Source: Pseudomonadota bacterium
Lineage (GTDB): Bacteria; Pseudomonadota; Gammaproteobacteria; Burkholderiales; SG8-41
Length of the DNA stretch: 13,316 bases
Assembly: GCA_023431245.1 (NCBI GenBank)
Contig: JAEYXO010000031.1
Coordinates: forward strand, 1-13,316
Direction: 5' to 3'
A model generated the notes under the pieces. That model worked only from the letters and a program-made list of their open reading frames with translations. It was not told where the DNA came from and did no database searches. Made by a program: the position numbers and the translations under genes. Numbering within the stretch: the stretch's first letter is position 1; every line of letters starts with the position of its first letter. Positions 7,705 to 13,245 of the stretch are shown piece after piece.

Positions 7705-7731
7705 TGTCGAAAACGCCGCCGGCCGTTCGAC
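7705..7731 (+). promoter_or_regulatory. Candidate ECF42 promoter for the YCII operon
   Basis: TGTCGA (7705-7710), a 17-bp spacer, then CGAC (7728-7731). This agrees with the target motif reported for ECF42 sigma factors (TGTCGA at -35 and CG[A/T]C at -10). It lies 17 bp past the sigma stop codon and about 70 bp before the first YCII gene, giving an expected transcript start near 7737. A second copy does not precede the sigma gene itself, so no autoregulatory promoter is seen there. Confidence 0.72.
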
Positions 7732-7790
7732 TACAGGGTAAGCACGGTGCTCTCCCGCGCCCTAATGATCAATAAATATCTTTTATAATC

Positions 7791-7796
7791 AAGGAG
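7791..7796 (+). promoter_or_regulatory. Ribosome binding site that decides the first YCII start
   Basis: AAGGAG lies only two bases before an ATG at 7799 but eight bases before the in-frame GTG at 7805. The second spacing is normal, and starting at GTG gives MKYMIIVKA, the usual beginning of the family. Confidence 0.65.
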
Positions 7797-7804
7797 TTAT
7801 GATT

Positions 7805-8221
7805 GTGAAATACATGATCATCGTCAAAGCCAACGCCGACTCCGAAGCCGGCGTGATGCCCGGCGAGGACTTGCTGTCGGCGATGCAGAAGTACCACGAG
7901 GAACTCGCCAATGCCGGCATCCTGGTCGACGCCTCGGGACTGAAACCGACTTCAAAAGGCTGGCGGGTCCGTTATGCCGGCGGCAAACGCGTCGTCATCG
8001 ACGGCCCCTTCGCCGAAACCAAGGAACTGATCGCCGGTTACACCATCATCGAGGTCAAGTCGCGGGCGGAGGCCGTCGAATGGACTTCGCGGTTCCCCAA
8101 CCCCACGATCGACGGCAGCGACTGCGAATTCGAAGTCCGCGAATTTTTCGAACTCGAGGATTTCGGTGAAAGCCCGGCCATCGACCGTTTCCGCGAACTC
8201 GATGCGAGGATGGGCAAATGA
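7805..8221 (+). CDS. YCII-related (DGPF) protein A
   Basis: Predicted 138 residues from GTG 7805 (140 if the ATG at 7799 is used). This is a single YCII-related domain of the dimeric alpha-beta barrel fold. The signature DGPF is at 66-69, followed by AETKELIAGY. Features of this larger subtype are the KADxxSEAGVMP-like opening (here KANADSEAGVMPGEDLL), the SKGWRVRYAGGKR strand and the C-terminal EFFELEDFG segment. These are small cytoplasmic proteins of unproven function; relatives of the fold include small-molecule isomerases and lyases. It is the first gene after the candidate ECF42 promoter, and its last four bases (ATGA) overlap the start of the next gene, so translation is likely coupled. 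Confidence 0.93.
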   Translation: MKYMIIVKANADSEAGVMPGEDLLSAMQKYHEELANAGILVDASGLKPTSKGWRVRYAGGKRVVIDGPFAETKELIAGYTIIEVKSRAEAVEWTSRFPNPTIDGSDCEFEVREFFELEDFGESPAIDRFRELDARMGK

Positions 8222-8706
8222 AGCTGCAGTCCGCGCAGAAGATCACGCCGTTCCTGTGGTTCGACCGCGATGCCGAGGAGGCCGCGGCGTTCTATGTCGC
8301 GCTGTTCCGCGATTCGCGCATCGTCTCCGTCAGCCGTTACGGCAAGGCGGCTGCGGCCGCCTCGGGCATGTCCGAGGGCACGGCCATGACCGTCGCCTTC
8401 CGCATCGAGGGCCAGGACTTCACCGCGATCAACGGCGGCCCCGTCTTCCGCTTCAGCGAAGCCGTCTCCTTCGTCGTGCATTGCGAATCGCAGGCCGAAA
8501 TCGATTACTACTGGCGGCGCCTTGCCGACGGCGGCGATCCGGCGGCGCAGCGCTGCGGCTGGCTGAAGGACCGCTACGGCCTGTCCTGGCAGGTCGTGCC
8601 GCGCATGCTGCCGGAACTGCTGCGGGACGGCGAGAGGGCGGGCCGCGTGATGCCGAAGCTGCTGCAGATGACCAAAATCGACATCGCGGCCCTGCAACAG
8701 GCCTGA
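8218..8706 (+). CDS. VOC-family protein A (PhnB / 3-dmu-9_3-mt domain)
   Basis: Predicted 162 residues. It starts MKLQSAQKITPFLWFDRDAEEAAAFY, the typical beginning of the family often misnamed 3-demethylubiquinone-9 3-methyltransferase; no SAM-binding motif is present. The second half has NGGPVFRFSEAVSF (about 72-85), CESQAEIDYYW (89-99), LADGG and CGWLKDRYGLSWQVVP (113-128). The fold is vicinal oxygen chelate, a paired beta-alpha-beta-beta-beta layout that often binds a metal and reactive small molecules. Function is unknown. The ATG overlaps the stop of the YCII gene (ATGA), and VOC genes of this kind commonly travel with DGPF genes in ECF-linked clusters. Confidence 0.93.
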   Translation: MKLQSAQKITPFLWFDRDAEEAAAFYVALFRDSRIVSVSRYGKAAAAASGMSEGTAMTVAFRIEGQDFTAINGGPVFRFSEAVSFVVHCESQAEIDYYWRRLADGGDPAAQRCGWLKDRYGLSWQVVPRMLPELLRDGERAGRVMPKLLQMTKIDIAALQQA

Positions 8707-8732
8707 ACAGACCCATCGAAAAGGACAGCACA

Positions 8733-9194
8733 ATGAAAGCGAAAAATTACCTGCCCGAGGGCATGCATGGCGTCACCCCGCACCTGGTCTGCGCCGGCGC
8801 CGCCGAGGCGCTGGAGTTCTACAAGAAGGCCTTCGATGCCGTGGAAACCGTGCGCCTGCCCGGCCTCGGCGGCAAGCTGATGCACGCGGCGCTGATCATC
8901 GCCGGCTCGACGGTGATGTTCACCGACGAAATGCCCGAATGCGGCGCAATGAGCCCGAAGACGCTGAAAGGCACGCCGGTGACGATCCACCTCTACGTAC
9001 CCGACGCCGACGCCTTTTACGCGCGGGCCGTCGCCGCCGGCGCAAAGGCGGTGATGCCGCCGGCCGACATGTTCTGGGGCGACCGCTACGGCGTGCTGGA
9101 GGATCCCTGGGGCCACAGCTGGTCGGTCGCCACCCACCGGCATGATCTGACACCGGCCGAGATCGAGGCCGCCTTCAAAAACGCCTGCAGCTGA
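8733..9194 (+). CDS. VOC-family protein B (PhnB-like)
   Basis: Predicted 153 residues. AAGGA lies seven bases before the ATG, which is used because the open frame upstream overlaps the previous gene. The sequence has the PhnB-like plan: GMHGVTPHLVCAGAAEALEFY at the start, LMHAALIIAGSTVMFTDE (49-66), VTIHLYVPDADAFYARAV (83-100), and the end motif FWGDRYGVLEDPWGHSW (114-130). His51, His86 and Glu123 are candidates for metal ligands by position in the fold (inference). It is clearly divergent from the adjacent VOC protein A, so the pair is probably not a recent duplication. Role unknown; part of the nine-gene ECF42-linked run. Confidence 0.92.
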   Translation: MKAKNYLPEGMHGVTPHLVCAGAAEALEFYKKAFDAVETVRLPGLGGKLMHAALIIAGSTVMFTDEMPECGAMSPKTLKGTPVTIHLYVPDADAFYARAVAAGAKAVMPPADMFWGDRYGVLEDPWGHSWSVATHRHDLTPAEIEAAFKNACS

Positions 9195-9209
9195 ACCGGG
9201 GGAAATCCG

Positions 9210-9593
9210 ATGAAATTCCTGTGCCTGATCTGCGCCGAGAAGGTGATGGAACAGATGGACACCGCCGATGCCGACAGCCATTACGCGGAATATGCGAAGT
9301 TCACCGAGGACATCCGCGCCAGCGGCCACTACATCAGCTGCAACCGGCTGCTGCCGCCTTCCGAGGCCACCACGATCCGCGTGCGCAACGGCAAGGTCTC
9401 GGCCACCGACGGCCCCTGGATCGAAACCAAGGAGCAGCTCGGGGGTTATTATCTGATCGAGGCGCGCGACCTCAACGAAGCCATCCGCATTGCGTCCCGG
9501 ATACCCGGCGCCGCCCGCGGCTGCGTCGAGATCCGTCCGGTGGCGGAGGACGAACAGACCGTCACCGCGCTCGGCTTTGACAAACACCCCTGA
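9210..9593 (+). CDS. YCII-related (DGPF) protein B, DGPW variant
   Basis: Predicted 127 residues with a GGGGGAAA ribosome site. This is the shorter YCII subtype, beginning MKFLCLICAE. The signature reads DGPW (67-70) rather than DGPF, followed by IETKEQLGGYYLIEARDLNEAIRIA. SGH at 38-40 provides a His in the position often discussed as part of a His-Asp pair in YCII proteins. It is a paralogue of the next gene: both share MK[FY]LCL, SGH, RVRxGK and ETKEQL, pointing to tandem duplication followed by divergence. Confidence 0.93.
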   Translation: MKFLCLICAEKVMEQMDTADADSHYAEYAKFTEDIRASGHYISCNRLLPPSEATTIRVRNGKVSATDGPWIETKEQLGGYYLIEARDLNEAIRIASRIPGAARGCVEIRPVAEDEQTVTALGFDKHP

Positions 9594-9604
9594 ACGGAAC
9601 CGCG

Positions 9605-9964
9605 ATGAAATACCTGTGCCTGGTCTACCTCGACGAAAAACGGCTGCCCGAGCTGGATGACGAGGACTGCGTCGCCTACGACAGCGCCATCCGCGACAGC
9701 GGCCACTGCATCGCCTCCGAAGCGCTGGAATCGGTGCAGACCGCGACCACGGTGCGGGTGCGCGAAGGAAAAACCACCGTCACCGACGGCCCTTTCGCCG
9801 AAACCAAGGAACAGCTCGCCGGTTTCTACATGATCGAGGCGAAGGATCTCGACGAGGCGATCCGCATCGCCTCGGGCATTCCGCCGGCGCGCGTCGGCAG
9901 CATCGAGCTGCGCCCGGTGCGGCCGATCCGCGAAACCGTCGCCGCGCAACGGCACAAATCCTGA
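9605..9964 (+). CDS. YCII-related (DGPF) protein C
   Basis: Predicted 119 residues beginning MKYLCLVYLDEKRLPEL, 11 bp after protein B. DGPF is at 61-64, preceded by RVREGKTTVT and followed by AETKEQLAGFYMIEAKDLDEAIRIA. The SGH motif is at 32-34. The C-terminal IELRPVRPI strand is standard for the family. Of the three short copies, this one is closest to the canonical sequence. Function is unproven; expected to be a small cytoplasmic dimer. Confidence 0.94.
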   Translation: MKYLCLVYLDEKRLPELDDEDCVAYDSAIRDSGHCIASEALESVQTATTVRVREGKTTVTDGPFAETKEQLAGFYMIEAKDLDEAIRIASGIPPARVGSIELRPVRPIRETVAAQRHKS

Positions 9965-9975
9965 AGGAGGAACCC

Positions 9976-11151
9976 ATGGCCACCGCCCGCAAAAAAACCG
10001 CCCGCCGCAAATCCGCCGCGGCAACACGCCGCACCGTCATCCTCGTCGCCACGCGCAAGGGCGCCTGGCTGTTTCATGGCGACGCGCAGCGCAAAACCTG
10101 GAAGGTCGACGGCCCGCATTTCCTCGGCCATGTCATCAGCCACCTGGTGCTCGATCCGCGCGACGGCAAAACGCTGCTCGCCGCGGCGAAGACCGGCCAC
10201 CTCGGGCCGACGGTGTTCCGTTCCCCCGACCGCGGCCGCACGTGGAAGGAAGCCGCGCAGCCGCCCGCTTTTGCGAAGGCGGCCGACGGCGGCGGCCGCT
10301 CCGTCGACCACACCTTCTGGCTGACGCCCGGCCCGGCCTCCGAACCGGATGTCTGGTACGCCGGCACCAGCCCGCAGGGCCTGTTCCGCTCCGCCGACGG
10401 CGGCGTGAGCTGGGCCCCGTTCTCGACGCTCAACGACGACCCGCAGTTCCGCGAGTGGATGGGCACGGCGCAGGACGGCACGCCCGACGGCCCCAAGCTG
10501 CATTCGGTGATCGTCGATCCGCGCGACGCGCGCCATCTCTACATCGGCATGTCCGGCGGCGGCGTGCATGAGTCGCGCGACGGCGGCCGGACCTGGAAAA
10601 CGCTGATCAAGGGCCTCGACGTGGTCGAAGGCTTCGGCTTCGATCCGCTGCAGCCGACCTTCCACGACCCGCACTGCATCCGCATGTGCCCCTCCAACCC
10701 GGACCGGCTCTACCAGCAGAACCACTGCGGCATCTACCGCCTCGACCGCCCCTCCGACACCTGGGTGCGCATCGGCAAGTCGATGCCGAAGACGGTCGGC
10801 GACATCGGTTTCCCGATGGTCGTGCATCCGCGCGACGACAACCGTGCCTGGGTGTTCCCGATGGACGGCAGCGGTGTATGGCCGCGCACCAGCCCCGGCG
10901 GAAAACCGGCGGCCTACGGCACAAAGAACGGCGGCAAAACCTGGCAGCGCCTCGATGACGGCCTGCCGCAGTCGCAGGCCTGGTGGACGGTCAAGCGCCA
11001 GGCCATGTGCGCCGACAACGCGGAATCGGTGGCGCTTTATTTCGGCACCACCAGCGGCGAGCTGTGGATGGGGCGTGACGGCGGCAAACGCTGGCGCTGC
11101 ATCGCGCGCCACCTGCCGGAGATCTACGCCGTCGAGGCGGCGGAACTGTAA
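9976..11151 (+). CDS. BNR-repeat beta-propeller protein (WD40/YVTN/BNR-like, 'glycosyl hydrolase' type)
   Basis: Predicted 391 residues with the strong ribosome site AAGGAGGA. There is no signal peptide; instead the first 19 residues are a basic Lys/Arg/Ala tail (ATARKKTARRKSAAATRR). Five BNR/Asp-box motifs (S-x-D-x-G-x-T-W type) are visible at about 83-90, 139-146, 200-207, 316-323 and 366-373, marking blades of a beta-propeller. Databases often label such proteins sialidase-like or glycosyl hydrolase, but no sialidase active-site arginine triad with an FRIP motif can be seen, so a catalytic role is unsupported. A His/Cys-rich stretch at 230-251 (HDPHC, MC, NHC) is unusual. The gene is followed 6 bp later by the MoaD/ThiS-like gene, suggesting that the two products act together (inference). 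A cytoplasmic location is predicted. Confidence 0.9.
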   Translation: MATARKKTARRKSAAATRRTVILVATRKGAWLFHGDAQRKTWKVDGPHFLGHVISHLVLDPRDGKTLLAAAKTGHLGPTVFRSPDRGRTWKEAAQPPAFAKAADGGGRSVDHTFWLTPGPASEPDVWYAGTSPQGLFRSADGGVSWAPFSTLNDDPQFREWMGTAQDGTPDGPKLHSVIVDPRDARHLYIGMSGGGVHESRDGGRTWKTLIKGLDVVEGFGFDPLQPTFHDPHCIRMCPSNPDRLYQQNHCGIYRLDRPSDTWVRIGKSMPKTVGDIGFPMVVHPRDDNRAWVFPMDGSGVWPRTSPGGKPAAYGTKNGGKTWQRLDDGLPQSQAWWTVKRQAMCADNAESVALYFGTTSGELWMGRDGGKRWRCIARHLPEIYAVEAAEL

Positions 11152-11157
11152 TCCGCG

Positions 11158-11415
11158 ATGAAAGTGCTGATCCCGAGCGCGCTGCGTTCGTACACCCAGG
11201 GCGGCCGCGCCGAGGCACGGGGTGCGACGCTCGGCGAACTGCTCGCCGACCTCGACCGCCAGTACGAAGGCATCCGTTTCCGCATGGTCGACGAACAGGG
11301 CCGGATCCGCCGCCACATCCGCATTTTCATCAACGGCACGCAGGAACACGATCTCGCACGCCCGCTCGCGGACAGCGACGAGATCATCATCGCGCAGGCA
11401 CTCTCCGGCGGCTGA
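11158..11415 (+). CDS. MoaD/ThiS-like ubiquitin-fold protein with C-terminal Gly-Gly
   Basis: Predicted 85 residues. It has the beta-grasp pattern of the MoaD/ThiS family: MKVLIPSALRSYT as the first strand, a helix GATLGELLADLDRQY (22-36), a central RIFINGTQ strand (55-62), and the terminal DEIIIAQALSGG, ending in a free Gly-Gly (84-85). MoaD and ThiS are adenylated at this tail by an E1-like enzyme and then thiocarboxylated to donate sulfur; archaeal and some bacterial relatives are conjugated to proteins. No E1-like, rhodanese, moaE, thiG or JAMM-protease gene lies in the window, so activation would need a partner elsewhere. It follows the propeller gene by 6 bp, with no strong ribosome site of its own. 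Not called moaD or thiS, because no cofactor pathway genes are present. Confidence 0.9.
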   Translation: MKVLIPSALRSYTQGGRAEARGATLGELLADLDRQYEGIRFRMVDEQGRIRRHIRIFINGTQEHDLARPLADSDEIIIAQALSGG

Positions 11416-11434
11416 ACCAACAGGAACAATCCCG

Positions 11435-11806
11435 ATGAAATTCCTCTGCCTCGCTTACTACACCCCCGATAAATTCGCCGCCATGCCGCCCGCTGCAGTC
11501 CGGGCGCTGGTCAGCCAGTGTCCCGCGCACGATGCCGCGCTGCGCGCGAGCGGAAAACTGGTGATGCAGGCCTCGCTGGGCGAGCCGGAGACGGCGCGGA
11601 CCATCCTGCCGCAAGGCGGGAAACCGTCATTCACCGACGGCCCCTACGTCGAAACGAAGGAACAGGTCGGCGGCTTTTTCATCGTCGACGCGGACGACAT
11701 GGACGAGGCGCTGCGCATCGCGTCGCTGCACCCGGCATCACGGATCGGCGAAGAGGCCGGCTGGTGCGTCGAAGTCCGGCCGATCGGACATCTTGAACAG
11801 CAATAA
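11435..11806 (+). CDS. YCII-related (DGPF) protein D, DGPY variant
   Basis: Predicted 123 residues; the ATG at 11435 begins MKFLCLAYYTPDKF, matching the paralogues, while the open frame upstream is only overlap with the MoaD-like gene. The signature reads DGPY (68-71), followed by VETKEQVGGFFIVDADDMDEALRIA. The His of SGH in proteins B and C is replaced by Lys (SGK, 39-41), so a His-dependent chemistry shared with B and C would not apply. It is separated from its paralogues by the propeller/MoaD pair, suggesting that the pair was inserted into, or captured by, the YCII operon. Confidence 0.92.
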   Translation: MKFLCLAYYTPDKFAAMPPAAVRALVSQCPAHDAALRASGKLVMQASLGEPETARTILPQGGKPSFTDGPYVETKEQVGGFFIVDADDMDEALRIASLHPASRIGEEAGWCVEVRPIGHLEQQ

Positions 11807-11821
11807 CCCAAGGAGAAAACA

Positions 11822-12181
11822 ATGCCCTACGTTGACGGATTCGTGTTGCCGGTGCCGAAGAAAAAGATCGAGGCCTATCGCAGCATCGCCCGCAAGGCCG
11901 GAAAAATATGGCGCGAACACGGCGCGCTGGACTACATGGAATGCGTCGCCGACGACGTCAAGCCGGGAAAACTCACGTCCTTCCCGCAGAGCGTGAAGCT
12001 GAAGACCGGCGAAACCGTGGTCTTCGCCTACATCATCTACAAGTCGCGCGCCCACCGTGACCGCGTCAACGCGAAGGTGTTCAAGGATCCGCGCATGGCC
12101 GCGATGTGTGATCCCGGCGACATGCCTTTCGACGCCAAACGGATGTTCTGGGGCGGCTTCAAGACCATCGTGCGCGCCTGA
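11822..12181 (+). CDS. DUF1428 family protein
   Basis: Predicted 119 residues with the ribosome site AAGGAG. The sequence is typical of DUF1428: MPYVDGFVLPVPKKK at the start, IWREHGALDYMECVADDV (36-53), then FPQSVKLKTGETVVFAYIIYKSRAHRD and the end RMFWGGFKTIV. DUF1428 belongs to the dimeric alpha-beta barrel superfamily, the same fold class as the YCII proteins before it, and is often found near DGPF and VOC genes. Function is unknown. It is the last gene of the operon, ending 33 bp before the stop of the convergent yqjK-like gene. Confidence 0.93.
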   Translation: MPYVDGFVLPVPKKKIEAYRSIARKAGKIWREHGALDYMECVADDVKPGKLTSFPQSVKLKTGETVVFAYIIYKSRAHRDRVNAKVFKDPRMAAMCDPGDMPFDAKRMFWGGFKTIVRA

Positions 12182-12198
12182 ACGGCTGGCGCCGCGCA

Positions 12199-12229
12199 AA
12201 AACCCGGAAAACGGTCAGCGTCGGGTTTT
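12199..12229. terminator. Candidate bidirectional terminator at convergent gene ends
   Basis: AAAACCCG (12199-12206) pairs perfectly with CGGGTTTT (12222-12229). The A-rich left arm gives a T5 run on the minus strand and the right arm a T4 run on the plus strand, as expected where transcripts converge. It overlaps the last codons of the yqjK-like gene. The 15-base loop makes it a weak hairpin. Confidence 0.5.
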
Positions 12230-12517
12230 CAGGTCATCCTTCAGCCGGCGCAGGCTGCCGACCAGTTGCCAGGCCAGCAGTCCGCGCTGCAGCCAGACCC
12301 TGCCGAGCCGCGGCCGCAGCAGCACAGCCACCACGCCCGCCCCCGCCAGCAGTGCCGGATGGCGGCGCACGTAGCGGAACACCGCAATGCCGCGGTCGGC
12401 CAGCGCCAGCCGCGGCTTCCACTGCGCCATTTCCTGCGACAGCACCAGGCGCTGCGCGGCCGCCTGCGACACCAGCCAGCGGCGGCGCTCCGCCAGACGC
12501 TCAAGGTCGCCGGTCAT
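12215..12517 (-). CDS. YqjK-like protein
   Basis: Predicted 100 residues, rich in Arg and Leu. The N-terminal half is a charged helix (ERLAERRRWLVSQAAAQR), followed by a short hydrophobic stretch HPALLAGAGVVAVLLRP (about 53-69) and a basic C-terminus. The layout matches YqjK-like proteins, small proteins of unknown function encoded after yqjE. Its ATG overlaps the yqjE-like stop codon (ATGA), so it is translationally coupled and last in the yqjDEK-type operon. Confidence 0.82.
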   Translation of the reverse strand: MTGDLERLAERRRWLVSQAAAQRLVLSQEMAQWKPRLALADRGIAVFRYVRRHPALLAGAGVVAVLLRPRLGRVWLQRGLLAWQLVGSLRRLKDDLKTRR

Positions 12518-12903
12518 TGGCCGGAACCCAGATGCTCACGATCCTTGGCCAGCTCGGCGATGCTGGCCTCGAACAGCCGCGGCTTGCTGCGCAGCCGGTG
12601 CAATGCCATCCAGCCGACCCAGCCGCCCGCCGCGAGGAACAGCAGCGTCAGCGCAGACAGCGCCGCCAGGCGATGGGTATCCCAGAACAGCACGACAACC
12701 AGCAGCGTCAGCAGCAGCACGCCGACGCCGAGGCAGAACAGGGCCACCAGCGACAGCAGCAGGATAGCCCCCAGCCGCGCGCGCTCCTCGGCAATGTCCG
12801 TGGACAGCAGCTCGAGGCGGTTCTGCAGGATGGCGGCAAAGGTTGCCCCCAGCGTCTTCAGCGACGCGAACAGGCCCTCGGGCGAAGCCTGCGGCTCAGC
12901 CAT
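12514..12903 (-). CDS. YqjE-like inner-membrane protein (phage holin superfamily)
   Basis: Predicted 129 residues from the ATG at 12903, nine bases after the previous stop; a TTG at 12912 would add three residues. An amphipathic N-terminal helix (LFASLKTLGATFAAILQNRLELL) is followed by two membrane segments at about 46-73 and 79-100 and a charged tail. It matches YqjE/holin-superfamily III proteins, which are inner-membrane proteins found with YqjD-type ribosome-associated proteins. Despite the holin label there are no lysis genes nearby, so no phage role is indicated. Confidence 0.88.
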   Translation of the reverse strand: MAEPQASPEGLFASLKTLGATFAAILQNRLELLSTDIAEERARLGAILLLSLVALFCLGVGVLLLTLLVVVLFWDTHRLAALSALTLLFLAAGGWVGWMALHRLRSKPRLFEASIAELAKDREHLGSGQ

Positions 12904-12912
12904 CGCCGGCAA

Positions 12913-13245
12913 TCAGCGCCGGCCGATCAGCATGCCGACCACGAGGCCGATGCCGGCCGCGATGCCGACGGCATGCCATGGATGTTCATGCACATAGTCA
13001 TCGGTCGCCCGCGCCGCGGCCTTGGTTTTCTGCAGCAGCTGCTCCTCGGCATCGAGCATTTTTTCCTTGGCGACCTTCAGTGACTGCTCGATGCGTCCGC
13101 GGGCGGCGGCCAGCGCCTCGCTGCCCTGCCCCGCCGACGCTTTCAGCAGCGCCTCGGCATCGGCCACGACGACCTTGAAGTCGCTGATCAGTTTTTCCTT
13201 GGACACTTCAGGAGCGTTGGCGCCGGACATGTTGTTCGCATTCAT
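12913..13245 (-). CDS. DUF883 / ElaB-YqjD-YgaM family membrane-anchored protein
   Basis: Predicted 110 residues. A long charged, coiled-coil-prone helix (about 15-85, including EKLISDFKVVVADAEALLK) is followed by the conserved junction DDYVHEHPWHAVGIAAGIG and one C-terminal membrane segment (about 91-108) ending IGRR. In E. coli, YqjD and its relatives ElaB and YgaM bind ribosomes through the soluble helix and anchor to the inner membrane by the C-terminus; they are induced in stationary phase. It is first in the minus-strand operon with the YqjE- and YqjK-like genes. An AGGG motif lies about eight bases before the ATG. The 71 bp upstream to the window edge show no clear promoter. Confidence 0.92.
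   Translation of the reverse strand: MNANNMSGANAPEVSKEKLISDFKVVVADAEALLKASAGQGSEALAAARGRIEQSLKVAKEKMLDAEEQLLQKTKAAARATDDYVHEHPWHAVGIAAGIGLVVGMLIGRR

Noticed and set aside
7784..7789. A perfect TATAAT in an AT-rich patch before the first YCII gene
   Set aside because: No acceptable -35 lies 15-19 bp upstream, and transcription from it would start inside the ribosome site. The AT richness is better explained as an unstructured translation start region. A housekeeping promoter here is not fully excluded.
8218..8706. Methyltransferase assignment for the first VOC protein
   Set aside because: Proteins with this domain are often given that name, but there is no SAM-binding motif and the sequence follows the VOC/PhnB pattern.
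9976..11151. Sialidase or glycosidase activity for the BNR protein
   Set aside because: Asp-boxes mark the propeller fold but not catalysis. No FRIP-like motif is seen, and there is no export signal.
9826..11349. A 507-codon open frame on the minus strand opposite the propeller gene
   Set aside because: It is antisense to the BNR and MoaD-like genes, has no recognisable domain, and its composition is that of a codon-bias shadow.
12514..12903. Holin-type label suggesting a prophage remnant
   Set aside because: The gene sits in a yqjD-yqjE-yqjK arrangement, and no endolysin, integrase or structural phage gene is nearby.
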